Numbered from the stretch's first letter, positions 45,777-57,989 are shown. The stretch is 64,000 nt of DNA from Polytrichum commune (GCA_950295325.1 OX485809.1:29588144-29652143); one strand, 5' to 3'. Translations and numbers: made by a program. Notes: generated by a model from the sequence alone, not told the origin.

Positions 45777-48700
45777 AACTTTGGTAGACCTGTAGTTGGA
45801 CACACAGACCCTGTGCGTTAACGCACAGGGTCTGTCCTTGCAGTTTTGGGGTGAGCGGCCACCATAATCGTACAATATTTGAAGGTGCAATTGGCAGTGT
45901 CTAGAATAATTTTTGTCATTCTTCCATGTGTTCGTGGTATTATGTTGTTATTGTTGTTGCTATTGCTGATGTTTTTGTAATGTTATTGCTAATGTATTGG
46001 TACTGGTTTTGAAATATTTATGAAATTTATTTCATTTGTTTTAGGACCAATCAATGGATTTGGAGATAACGACTCCTATTTCTACTGATGATGATTCCAC
46101 CTTGCATTCAACTCAAGATCGTCCATCTCAACAAGTTCATCATCATCAGGACATATCGTCAAATCTTCATAATAAGAAAAATAAGAAAATAAATGAATCC
46201 CTCGATGATTTTGATTCGGATGAAGATAATGATGGTGATAATAAAATTTATCAAGAGAAAGTGTAGGAGCTTACGAACAAACGAAAGCTCAATTCCACTT
46301 CCACAATTTCCTCAATCCGTGCTGGACCTAATGCTCGCTTGCGTGTACCTTTATGTCGCATGGTTCCTATGCCGATTGTGCGTCCTGCTTTGAAGGGTGA
46401 CATTACTAAATTGGAGGCTGATTTTTTCAATGGTTATCGTGATGGTGACCGTGTGTTTTATATATCTGCCACCGATTCTAAGGGAAACTTTCAATTCGTG
46501 GATGATGAGGTTCGCGCATCTTGGAGCCCAAATTGGGCTCAAGCCAATTCCCTGTTTGAATCTCAATTGGATACAGATTTGTCATTGACGTCATACAAGA
46601 ACAAGATGTTTTTTATATGGGATGGAAATCACAGATTTTTTGCTTGGAAAAATTATATTGACCGTATATATACCGAAGATTATGAACGTCATGTCTTTGT
46701 GGATTCTATCATTTTGGCGCCCGAGCCTGACAACATTCCAAGTTTGTTGACTCCTATACATGACATCAACAAGTATTGTTCTAACCTATTATTTTACACT
46801 TATTTCTAGTTTATATTTTTTTCCAAATTATTTCATCATGAATCTAATCAATTTAATGTTTTTTTCAAATCAACCGAAAATTCTCACGTATCCACCAATT
46901 TGGTGCATACTTTATATCAGATGCAAAGTATTGGCACCATGCCTTTGATTTCTTCAGAAAGCAACTGGATCCAAAGAGTTATAAACGATGTGAGGAGAAG
47001 TCCGTCGAAACTTGGTATTCTTTTACACGACCAATTTTTTTGGATTACATGTACAGTGTAAGTTCTTCTACCATTGCTAATATGTGCCTTATGTTTATTC
47101 ATCTTCATTTTACATTACATCTATATGTACTTATAAATATTGATTTTTATTTTATTTTTCAGCAAGAACTTGCTGAGGCTAGCGATATTGCTCTCAACCA
47201 GTACAATGAAACTCATCCTCTTAAACGGACATGAGACGGAATTTCAAAAGCAATGTCCGCAGCTGTCAACAAAAAACGTGCAATGTTATCTTCTAGTTTT
47301 ATGAAACAACTAGCAATTGCCGACATCAACCTTACCTCTGCTTTCCTTGAAGAAGTTAAGCACCATTGGGGTTCATTTTCGGTGCCTGAAATGCTACAAG
47401 AAAAACTTCATCGTGTTGCTGTCAGTAATGTGGATGCAGAAGTCAAAGTTGGATGGCTCAAGCTTTGGAATGGCAATAGATTTGACAAAGATGCATTGCA
47501 TTTTCCAAAATCGCCCCTCTCTGATTCTGCACTTGATGGTTGGTTATCAAAGTCTACATATTGGGCACAGTTGGAAAAAAAAGCTATCGAAGAGCTTCAA
47601 AGTATTCTTTCATCTCCTCTTCAGTTGCCTGCAGATGTGCCTACTCTCTCCGAGTATATCCAAACCTGGAAGTTTGCGGCTTTCAATTCAATATTCTATC
47701 GTGAATTCCAAAGCGGAAAAGTTAAAAAACACAACGGTTGGGATGAGCAACCTAATGTTGATCTTGCTATGAAACGTGTATTATACATGTACAACCTAAT
47801 CTTATTATTTCTTTTATTTCTTTTATTCCATTTGTCAAATTGTCATAGAATATTTGACTAACAATATTTTGTGTGTAGGTATTTTCGATATGTTTTGATT
47901 CCACATAAATGCGTTATAAAGGAACCTCATTTTTTCCCAAATTGGCGTAACACTGGTGCAAGAGATTCATGCATGTTCACTACTGAGATTTGTTTGGATT
48001 GGTCGCTCCCATACTATGAGGATTGTGGTTGGTATCTTGATTGTCCTAAGGATGCATGTCCGTCAAGTGAGAAGACAATCCGTCAGATAAATTATGCTAA
48101 AAATGTGGATCCTCGTGATACTGCAATTTTGTAAGCACAAATTGTGCAACTTAAACTTAAAGAGCCAGAACCAAAAGAGACAAAACGTCGTAAGAAGAAA
48201 CATGTTCCTGAAACCAAAATACAAGGTCAATCGGAAATTTCACAACATGAAGAATTGCTTGTTCTTTCCAATGATTTGGATAAGAATCCACTTGGAGGCG
48301 AAAGTTCAAAGTCTGGGTGCGATGTATTGGAATTTCATTACTCCAGCACCTATGACGCTATTCATCGTGCGCCAACGGATATTTTGAGAAAAGAGTTATT
48401 CATACTAAAGAACTTTCTCACGCTCTCGTTTGCTCGATCTACTGCTGTCAAGAACAAGTCTGAAGGGGTGGATGTAGGCCCTCCTGAGTAGATCCAATTA
48501 CGGGAATTTATTAAAAACGTAAGTATTATTGTTTTGGTATTTTCTCTAATGTTCTTACTTTCATTTGGGTTTTATTTTGTGTCTTATATTGTGATATGTT
48601 GTGGTATTTCAGTTCAATGACAATCGCGAATTTCATGTCATGGGAAGTCCGACTCCCTTTGCCGTTGACTTGGTTTTTCTCCAATTTCCCGACGGTCTTG

Positions 48701-49998
48701 ACTTCAACCTCTCCAATAGACCTGCTGAAATTCCTCTTTAGAATAAATATAACAAGAACTGGATGGTTGCAACAATGTCCTTGTGCAAGTCCATCTTGTC
48801 TGATGATGGCGTCCTCATAGTATTTTCTGCTATCGATATGCAAACCAAGAAGGTTTTGAATTCAACCTTACACAACGGCAACATGAAAGTTCTTAGGACT
48901 TTTATTTGCCTCAATTCGTACATGGTGTTCAAGGATCCGGAGTCTCCAACCTACACCGTAAGTATAACACATCACAATTGTTTCTATTTAATTATTTTGG
49001 TGTTATTTGCATTGTATATAGTTTTAACACAATTTACATTTTTTTGTAGACTCCGGCATTTATGGCTCATGTCTTGGTAAGGGATTTTACTACCACAAAA
49101 TCCACGAGACAACCAAATTCCACTTTTTTTGGCACTGGATTGAAAAGCAAAAACTTGCTTTTCAATTTTGTGGATGAAAAAAACATGCTTCTTCAAAAAT
49201 CGAGAAGACCTTGGAGGGGGCCATATCAAAAATCGCCGCGTTTTTTTTCAAGATCTTATTGAATTGTTTACACCATCGAATGGACGCGTTGTTGATTTGA
49301 CATGTTCCACTGGAGCTTCTATCCTAGCAACACGCGCATGTGGCAGGCATCTTCTTGCATTTGAGGGTGATAATGACATGTTTTAGCACATATTGAAACC
49401 GCTTTTGGAAAACATTTTGAAAGAGGGGTCATCTAAGAAGAATATACAAGATCTCACAAAAGAAGATGATGACCTCTCGGATGAGGAGATGCTTGAATTT
49501 GAGTGTGAGTAAGTCTTAATACAATAAATTTTTATTCAATTCATTCGTTTCATTCAATTCATTGGTTCATTTTTATTTCTTCACATTATTTACATGTTTC
49601 ATTGATTTGATTTCAGGAATACGATTGGAAAGAGGACATGTCTCCCGTTTTGGGCACATAGACAATTCCTACGAAGTCCAAGCCGTAGTCCGCGTCTCCC
49701 ATCATATGCCGAGAATGTTGCAATTGCAATGTTGAATCTCGAAGATTCGGATCCAAATGAAGAATCTTGCTATAGTTCCAAAATCAATTCGCAATGCAAA
49801 GGTGCTCGAATATATATAGATGATGAGGCAAAAGATAGTTTCATGTCTAGTGCTACTACTGATGAATAAATTTTTAGACTTCATGTTGTTTATCCTTCTC
49901 AACCCTCTTATTACTAAACCCTAAAATCATCATTTTTAAGGCCACAATTCCACGGTTATAGGATATTGGTGGCCCTATTACCAAAATTTTCATCTTCC

Positions 49999-50052
49999 TC
50001 ACTGCTCATAAGTTACCGCTCATCGCTCACCGCTCATAAGATAGCACTCCCC
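49999..50052 (-). repeat. Right terminal inverted repeat of the Mutator-like element
   Basis: Plus CTGCTCATAAGTTACCGCTC, then ATCGCTCACCGCTCATAAGA, then TAGCACTCCCC: the inverted counterpart of 35657-35745. It is followed by the duplicated target CAACACATGA (50053-50062). Confidence 0.75.
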
Positions 50053-50344
50053 CAACACATGACATGCAGCGAAGTGTTGTAACTCCTCAAGTTGCCCATG
50101 GAGCTCCCCTAAATCTACTCAACAAGCCAATCTCACCACCAAATGTTGAGCAATTTGAGCCTGGGACGCAGAGGTCAACTACCATGTTGTCTCCCTCTTA
50201 CCACATCCTTCATACTACTCAGCTCTCGTGTGCAACCACTAGATTTCTTTGTAACAGACCCCGTTTCTCAAAAACCTGCGGCATACAAACAACACAAGAC
50301 ACCCTCCACCCACGTTCAGGACCTAATCCAGCTGCAGTTGTTAG

Positions 50345-50800
50345 GCGAGGTCACGTCATCCATAGCCTCCTCGCACATGTGACACGTCAACTATATGATT
50401 ACGTTTCTTGAAACACAGTTTAACGCAATTTATGTCACTTTAAACGCGGGCGTCACTATTGACACCCCCTACGATGTTGACCAGGTCAAACCCTAGGGGC
50501 CACGTCAGCCATAGCCTCCACGCACATGTGACACATCAGCTATATGATTACATTTCTTGAAACATAGTTTAGCGCAATTTATGTCACTTTAAACGCGCGC
50601 GTCACTATTGACACCCCCCAGGATGTTGACCACATCAAACCCTAGTCACCACATCAACCATAGCCTCCACGCACATGTGACACGTCAACTATGTGATTAC
50701 GTTTCTTGAAACATCGGTTGACGCGTTTTTATGTCACTGTAAACGAGCGCGTCACTATTGACACCCCCTAGGATTCAAACCCTACCTTCCACGTCCGACC
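50345..50800. repeat. 149-bp tandem repeat
   Basis: About three units. Each has CACGTCANCCATAGCCTCCA, CGCACATGTGACACGTCA, ACGTTTCTTGAAACA and GCGTCACTATTGACACCCCC. The last motif occurs inverted at 51107-51123 (GTCAATAGTGACGCG), so the repeats are probably subterminal sequence of a DNA transposon. Confidence 0.75.
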
Positions 50801-51252
50801 TATCCTCCACGAACCCGTTCCAAGTCAGCAAGGCATTCCACGCAAGATTTGCTAATACGTTTTCAGTAACACATTTAAACGTGGCACATGTCACGATAAA
50901 CGCCCTCTATGTTAAAAGAAACGTGCTGACGTGGGATCTTACTGTATTTAGCCATTTAATAACTACTGTGAGGTAAAAAAACAAGGTGAAAAATTTACTT
51001 TCCACAAAGGACACTTATGTTTAAGTTGACGCGATTCTGTTATTTGTAACGCTACACCGTTCTTCCAAAAATCAGATGTGTCATCTCTGACACATGCTGT
51101 TAAAGAAACGTCAATAGTGACGCGTGCACGTTAAAACGTTTAACGTGCAGTATGTTTATTTGGATCACATTGCCACACTAATTCTGGATATTATGGGTTT
51201 TACGTTTCGGATGACGTAGAGAAACACTGGACAAAACATTGTTTTCCTCTAG
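50800..51252. mobile_element. Right end of a possible CACTA-type transposon
   Basis: The segment ends ...TTGTTTTCCTCTAGTG at 51252. Its complement, CACTAGAGGAAAACAATG, looks like a CACTA-superfamily terminus. Upstream are inverted and direct motifs around GACGCG and TTTAACG, as in subterminal regions. I could not find a matching left end; CACTAGATTTCTTTG at 50240 is a weak candidate. It is not autonomous. Confidence 0.4.
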
Positions 51253-53690
51253 TGTCTCATGAACAAAATGTAGAATCCCATCCCTCACCAAGATGTAGGG
51301 AGGTAGACATTCAACTGCCCAGCAACATCCATGCTAACTCGATTAATCCAAAATGACTCTAATTGAAGTGATTGATGCTTCAACTACAGTCTTTTTGCTC
51401 TAAAAATTACATCCCAGGGCATCAGCAAGGACCATAAGCTATTGTGCTTGGGATGCCCATTACAACATAATTGGACTCGGAACTGCAATATGTGGGTGGC
51501 ATCATAGAAATCCAATATCAGATGCCTCCATCTTTCGGCCTCTCTAAACTCATTTAACCAATAACAACCTCATAATAACTTAATGCCACTAACCCATATA
51601 AAGAATGTACTCCTTTTGAGACTTTTTAAAGATTCCAATTGACTTCAACTAGATTATAAAATCGAGCACACGGCACATATGAGCAGCTTCACCTAACAGT
51701 AGGACAACACCCTATTTCTTCTGGAGAGAGTCCAATGTAAGTCATAGAGGTAAGTAAAGAGCCCAACTTCAAGTAAAGGTCCACACGTTCTAGCTGACAC
51801 TGAGTCAAAATTGACTAGGATGACTCAGAATCGAGCTAACTAAGAAAAAGCATATTTCTCTTACCATTCCATATCAATAACAAATGTCTCATGTCCACAT
51901 AGCTTTATCATCGCACTGAATCATCACATGACGACATACATGGACGCTAACTAGCTAAGGTTCAATCTCCTTTCCTCGAGTGTGACCCTCCCACGAGCAC
52001 ACGATATGAAAGCTCGTGCACCTAGTCCTCAAACTCTCAAAAACTCATGTGTTCTTCAATTGCAAAAGTGGGGGAATTAAAATTCACCCTCGTTTGCACT
52101 CACATCAAAGAGCCCTCTCCAAACCACATCAGTGGACCGTTGCAAGATGACCGGCCTATCCACTTAGGCACAAAATTAGAGGTCCAATTGCAGTTTTGCA
52201 AACTTCCAGACTTTCTTTCTCCATGACATCAAAGGTGTGCTAGATGCCTTAAACCTCCACCTCCCATCTCAAGCCACGACACCAGGAAAGGAACCGCAAG
52301 AAATTGGGAGCTAAGCTCGGCTTCAATCCCACTCTGCTCCTCACAACCACTTCAATGTCCATATTAAAGTCGTCTTCAATCCAGTGGTAACATTCCGGCT
52401 AGCACCAACAAAGCTCACCACTTCCCTCAAGCTAGCCCAAGAGCTTGCCAAAGACTAAAAAAAATTAAAACCCCTTCCTTGCTTGAATCACCAAATAACC
52501 CAATGAGATAGAATCCCTCGATCAACACCACCCCATCTAACTCCTCGTACCATACCCGGACCAAAACAAACAACAATAGACAATGGATCACCCTAAACCA
52601 ACTTTATTTCCCTTTCCTCACTCTCCAGCTTTGTCCTCGACTCGGCTTGACCCTGCTCAATCTCAATAGCCACGCAACACTACATTGATTCCATCAACAA
52701 ACCAGGATCGAAATGATAAACCTCAATGTTTGGTTGCGTGTTGAAGCCAGCAACCACAATTTCGAAGTCGTATCTCAGCTATTGAAGAGAAGTTGCCAAT
52801 TCTACCAACCTCAATTCTCGAGGGAGGACATGGAACCCCTAATTAACACAAACCCGACCATGGGCTACTTCAATGCATCAAATTGTTCAAGGCAGTCTCT
52901 GCCTAAAATAGTGTGCAACGCCTAGACTAATTGACCGGCCGCTCCTCTTCTTTGCCAAGAGTCTACACACCCACTCACCGAAACAACTCCACTCGCTTGC
53001 TATGTAGCTCTCTCAACTCTCGGTCCTCTGGTTACCACGGTGCAATGTCAATCAAGGAGATAAATATAACCACTAAGAGTTTATCAAGTTATTTTTTTAC
53101 CGCAACAGTGCATATTCATTATGTAAATGTGTAGTTGCATAGGTTCGGCATTACGACAGAAGTCAATTTTATGTTCGGCTATTGAAGGCTAAATGTTTTT
53201 CAAGTCATCTAGCGTCCATGCAACCACATCATGTTATATGCGGAATGCTTTGATAGTTGCCCTTGTAAGGGTTGAGGATGTTTTGGAATTGATCCTGGTT
53301 ATTTAGGATTGCTAGGTGAGCTAAGATTTACTGGTTCAAAATTATCTTTTGGCCGATGGGTCCAACGTGTTATATTTTTGTTTTCCATTGCTATATGGGT
53401 TGGGTGTTCTTGTATTTCTTGAGGTTTGACAATAATGAACTACGAAGGAATTCACTTTTCAAAGTAGTGATGTGGGTTGAGATGATTTCATCGACTCTAA
53501 TTTTTGTGATTTGTAGAATTTTTGTGTAAATAGCCAGAATTATTTGTCATTCGTGACAACATCCATAAATATGTATTGGGTTAGGTTGCATGCTTATCTG
53601 GTTATTCCACAAGGTATGTTTCCTTCTATGGGAACAAAATTTGTACATTATCGTGTCTAACCGTGATTACATTTCTTGCCCAATTGTGGG
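51253..53690. other. No recognisable feature
   Basis: 2.4 kb of unremarkable sequence with short frames only. I see no domain, no tRNA box and no clear repeat. Probably decayed intergenic or retroelement DNA. Confidence 0.5.
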
Positions 53691-55249
53691 TGGTTTGGCT
53701 ATCTTGTAGCTAGAGGCATCCCAAGATTATTGGGAACAAACTTTCAATAGGTAAATTCATCACGGAAATTTTTTGTGATTGGAATTGTAAATCCTTTGAT
53801 TACGGTTGGTACGTTCCTCATTAATCCAAGGGGATGAACTCTGGCGTGGTTTGCCATGCAAAGAGTAAAAGCCAACATTTTGTGGTGGAGGAAGGCCTAG
53901 TTGTTTCCTTACTCTGTCCGCCATGGCATTCACTCCAAAACCTTTGTCAACCATTAGAATTTTATTGATTTGATTATGAATTCTTGATCAAATTAACATT
54001 GCCTTGTAAACTAGTTCCAAAGCTTGCATTGCAATGTCCTATTCATTTCCAAGATGTAGTAATGCATTATGAAGGAACCCCTTAAGCTCAAGGTTGACTT
54101 GTATGATAATTCCTAATGGGATTTACATAGTCAACTCTTTTATTGCATTTCTAATCGATTCAGTTAACCTTTGATCGTTGGAAGAAAAGATTCTTGCACT
54201 TCAATGTGCATACAATTCATCGTGGTCCAATGACACGGGTAGATCACTCCATTGTCAAGTTGAACACCACGTGCGACCAAAAAAAATCTTCTTTTGGTAA
54301 GTTGCACCACCAAAATGGGTCAAAATTTTATCAAATTTTTTTCATGAGTAGATATACACAGTACCTATGACATAGTCAAAAGTGGTAACTAAATTTGATG
54401 ATTTGTTTTTTTCATAAAACATACCATTTCTAACTAGAATGACACAAAATTGAACTAAAACAATTACTAAAAAAATAAAGATGACTAAAAATTTCAAAAA
54501 AGTATGCAAAAGATACTATCAATGGTTATGTATATGTAGAAAAAATATCATAAATTTTAAAATTATATATGGCATGAATATAGGGGTAGCAAACTTTGTC
54601 CACACGTGGTGTCAACTTGACAATGAAGTGACCTCCCCGTGTCCAATGATTAGTTTCATGTTTCTTTATGGATTTCCAATCTTTAACAAGTTCCAACGTA
54701 ATTCCTCATGTTTTTGAATGGGTAATGACTGCCAAACAATCATCATCGATGGCATTGGACAATGTGGAAGGCTAAACGCGGTCATGAACAATTACATTGT
54801 TTGTCACAATGGCAATTGGATTACATTTATATTTCTCCCAATGTTCATGAAGGATGGAACAATCTATGTTCATGTGATTAACCCCACATTGAAAACCTTG
54901 GATAGAATTGGTTAAGTACAGTTGAGAATTTTGTGGCATTGTTCAAGATGTTGATATTATGTCTATCTTAACTTCGTCACCTGCCATCATTGCGGTTGTA
55001 GTTATACGTTTCTTAGCATCCTGGAGTTTGTTAGAAGGTTCTTAGCTTCATACTAGCAGAGTTGCCCTATGTGGTGTTTATTGCATATAGCACATGAAGG
55101 TGCAAATATGGTGAAGTGAGAATTGGACATCTCCATCATTTAGAAATACCACGTTCTTTGATTTGTACTATTGATTTTGTAACAGTTGCATAGGGAGTAC
55201 ATGGGCATGGATGATGTATTTGATTTTAACCAAGTTTGTAGCCCACTTC

Positions 55250-55980
55250 GAAACAAGATGACAACAACGTTGTCTACAGGTCACAAATTCAATGCATCTT
55301 ACATCTTACAAAATTGTATATAATATTTTTCAATGGATTCGTTCATGGCTTATTTGATGTTGATTAGTTTGGTTCTAATTTCATAGTCAGTTTTTGTTGC
55401 TCGAAACCTCTTACAGAATATTTGTGGTACACATCCATTTGGGGTTGTTGACTCATACCTCATAAGTTTCATGTACCAATCTATCATTGTTCCTCGTAAG
55501 GTGGTTCCAAAATTATGTTTTTGATCGATATCATCTAGGGTATTGTTACCCTCCACAATGATGGTGAATGCTTTCATGTGGACATCAAGATCTACTCCAT
55601 TATCAAATATTGAGAATGGATTTGACTTTGGAAACATGATTCAAGGGTCTAATTGTGGCATGGCCAAACTGCATATGGTGGGTAAGGATGTGAGTTTCTT
55701 GGTGCCCATTTTGCAAGACTTGGGTGTTCGATCGCAGATGGCCTCATAGGTGTGGTAATGTTTTCCATGATTATCGTGTTAAGTATCCCCATTGGGGGTG
55801 GTATTACATCATTCTTTGGAAATTTTGAAGGAAACAACTTTCGTTTAGAACGTCCAGGTGACTAAGCTATCTCAAATTGAGCAAACATCTATTCTAGTTT
55901 CTGAAATTGCTCTATCATGAGCTTCATAGAGTTCCTAAACTGCTCTTTGGTTACGTTTTCCATTTCATTTTGTAACGCAT
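55250..55980 (-). pseudogene. Retrotransposon gag remnant
   Basis: It starts near 55978 with MENVTKEQFRNSMKLMIEQF (a coiled-coil-like segment), followed by a stop. A later frame (55637-55350) has PFSIFDNGVDLDVHMKAFTI, NNTLDDIDQKHNFGTTLRGT, MIDWYMKLMRYE and RATKTDYEIRTKL. These match the retrotransposon gag pattern: a Y/F-DG.DP-like start, F..TL.G.A..WY in the middle, and F...K..F.-type later. The pieces are in different frames. Confidence 0.65.
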
Positions 55981-56080
55981 ATTCCAAGGCTTCGGAATTG
56001 TGTGTCATGCCAAGAAGTTTTCTGTCATGATTGGTGCGTCCAAGAAACAACATTTTTTGAGGTGGATTGAGGTGATTTCT

Positions 56081-56106
56081 AGTTCAATTCCCCATGATGG
56101 TCACCA
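56081..56106 (-). other. Extended tRNA-like primer-binding site
   Basis: The plus strand reads AGTTCAATTCCCC then ATGATGGTCACCA. This is the T arm (GTTCAATTCC) and acceptor end (CCA) of a tRNA, so the minus strand starts TGGTGACCATCATGGGG. The similarity to a tRNA covers about 26 bases, more than the usual 12-18. Confidence 0.55.
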
Positions 56107-57985
56107 AAATCTTTACCCCTAGTGTGGGCTAGGTTGAGGTCAGATAAGAGTGGCATTGTGTCGCCTCTCGAGAGAACCACTAAGCATGAAGCTCCTACTT
56201 ATAAATTGTGGTCCTTCTTATCCTGGTAATCTCAAGAACCAAATAGATGCGTTCTATGGATTGTCTATCAAAGATTACCCATGGTGAGCGTGAGATTACT
56301 CTAAGTGAACTAACCAGTTATCGTTGGGCTAACAACTACTATGGGGCTCACCTATTGACAAATAGGCATGACTCCACACACCCCCCCCCCCTTTTTATTT
56401 CCTTATGGAAATAAAATGGGGATGGCTAACGAGCCATCTTCACATCCGCTCAAAATTTGACATTCTTTTCTTTCTTATTCTATGTTTTTCATTTGAAATT
56501 TTGCAAACTTTTGGGTTGAGAGAAAAGATCTCACCTTTAATAACAAGAGGTGGATTCTCAAAAAGTCAACAAATTATTTGACAAGGATTGCTTCAAAATG
56601 CTAGAATCGGGTGGGATAAAGCACTTAATCTCTAAGCACTTGAGACCACCATTTTTAGTCACTCTTTCAACCTTCCCAAGCCAGTTGGGGGTTCAAGGGT
56701 AGATCCGATTTGGTTGGACTTTTTTTGTAGGGTAGGGTGAAGGCTCAAGGCTTACTTGAACCCACCTCCACCATAATAAGGCTAATTGGTCAATTTTAGG
56801 GCTTGTCAGAGTTAGGTACACACACATTTTTGTAGTATAGCAAAATTATAGCCAATAACAAAGGATATTGATATAAATGATGGTTTTTGACACAAATGAT
56901 TGCTCTATCCTTGACTTTTGCATGATATGCTATTCTTATGTATTAAGAAATGATGACCAAAAAACCTATGAAAACATATCCAAATTATATTTTAAGATGA
57001 AAAATCTTTGATAATGCCTAGATAAATATTGTAAGATTTATTCTAAGCGCCAAACCTTACAAATTTGTGAACTTAGTTAGGTTTTTGTTGTAACTTAAAT
57101 AACCAAAACCATGGTAAAAAAATCTCAAGGAAGGCTTAACTAATGTCTATTCCAAGCATTTGTCACATTACAGTCCATTAACTAAACAAAAAGGATGCTA
57201 TTTCATTCTAAAAACACAACTGACATGTCTTTCACTTCTCTTTCTCTCAAAGGGTTCCTCAGAGGACCTCTCTTCCAATAACTCATTTTAGTTTTGTTTT
57301 TTGGTTGTGGTTTGTAAGTTTTTCTTCCCTCGCGGTAAATCGTAAAAATAGTCTTTGCTAACCTTTTTTTTAGTGTAACAATTGTCTTTGTAACCATTGG
57401 CCAATGCATTTTTAATCACAACAATACCCTTTCTTAATTGGTCAAAGTTAATTCCAATGCAAGACAAATTGTTCATTTGTTACTTCCAAGATTTAATTAT
57501 TACTGACAATTATGTAATTAATAGCTAAAACCAAGGTCAAGCTATAGTCTTGACTACCCTGCACAACCGTTCAAGTGAACTATTCACCTATTCACTCAAC
57601 TCTCTTTGAACAGTGGCATGTTATGGTTTAACCCAAATCTATGTGGTAACACCTTCCTCAGAGAATGGTTTTACATTTTATCTCCTTATTCATTTCCTAC
57701 CACAATATTCATGAACTTCACTTCCCATAGAGACAACACTAGACATATGACTTGAAACATTAGAGCTCCTAATGGAGGCTTAGTTGATCATACTTACGTT
57801 GTTCACTTTTTGTGGCGTGGTGTGGTTCCATTGGGTCCCCCCTGTAGAGGTTTCAAGCTCTCTTTTCGGGTCCATGGCAGGCGTGTATAGTTATTTTGGC
57901 AATGAAATAAAATGTGTTTCATTTCTCGGGAGAAGGGAGGTGGAAATGTTGTTTTTTTCCTCTTATGACCCTACCTCACAATTCA
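56107..57985. other. Probable LTR remnant and featureless sequence
   Basis: 56107 to about 56440 may be the LTR of the decayed element; there is a C-rich run at 56380-56392. After that I see only AT-rich sequence with chance frames. Confidence 0.35.
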
Positions 57986-57989
57986 CCAA

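Larger units (their letters stand above)
43915..49869 (+). pseudogene. ParB-like / N4-N6 DNA methyltransferase-like protein (broken)
   Basis: Exons by GT-AG sites and phase: 43915-44196, 46045 to about 46775, about 46921-47057, 47163-47788, 47879-48518, 48613-48957, 49050-49508 and 49617-49869; roughly 1150 codons. Phases agree except at the junction near 46775/46921. The N-terminus is basic (RPKRRRRK). WDGNHRFFAW (46618-46647) resembles the ParB/sulfiredoxin motif. Exon 48613-48957 holds VDLVFLQFPDG, in the place of a DPPY motif, then WMVATMSLCKSILSDDGVLI. VVDLTCSTGASILATRACGR and AFEGD (49291 on) resemble the AdoMet-binding motif I. The order IV before I is that of beta-class enzymes. Broken by TAG 46264, TGA 47232, TAA 48132, TAG 48489, TAG 48739, TAG 49384 and one extra T in the run at 49241-49248. 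Confidence 0.6.
35657..50052. mobile_element. 14.4-kb Mutator-like DNA transposon with ParB-methyltransferase cargo
   Basis: The ends are inverted copies: left GAGGGAAGCTATCTTATGAG, right (complement) GGGGAGTGCTATCTTATGAG, each continuing into TGAGC-rich repeats. Both are flanked by CAACACATGA in direct orientation. Inside are a minus-strand MULE-type transposase with SWIM-like finger (36542-43390) and a plus-strand ParB/methyltransferase-like gene (43915-49869), transcribed away from each other. Also inside are palindrome arrays, a SINE (36165-36365) and a family-C LTR (37903-40874). Without the LTR it is about 11.4 kb. Both genes carry stops, so this copy is not autonomous. Confidence 0.8.
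53690..56106 (-). mobile_element. Decayed Ty3/gypsy-type element
   Basis: On the minus strand a primer-binding site (56081-56106) precedes gag (about 55980-55250). A frame fragment (53954-53760, MADRVRKQLGLPPPQNVGFY) may be protease or late gag. The 1.2 kb between is full of stops. The LTR should lie to the right of 56106 but I cannot mark its end. It is a different family from elements 1-3. Confidence 0.55.

Noticed and set aside
46339-46809. Separate gene starting at 46339
   Set aside because: The codon there is TTG, and the frame continues from the exon at 46045 through a single TAG, so it is part of the same gene.
43915-49869. A live methyltransferase gene rescued by RNA editing of its stops
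   Set aside because: Stop-restoring U-to-C editing is known from plant organelles, not nuclear transcripts, and a frameshift is also present at 49241-49248.
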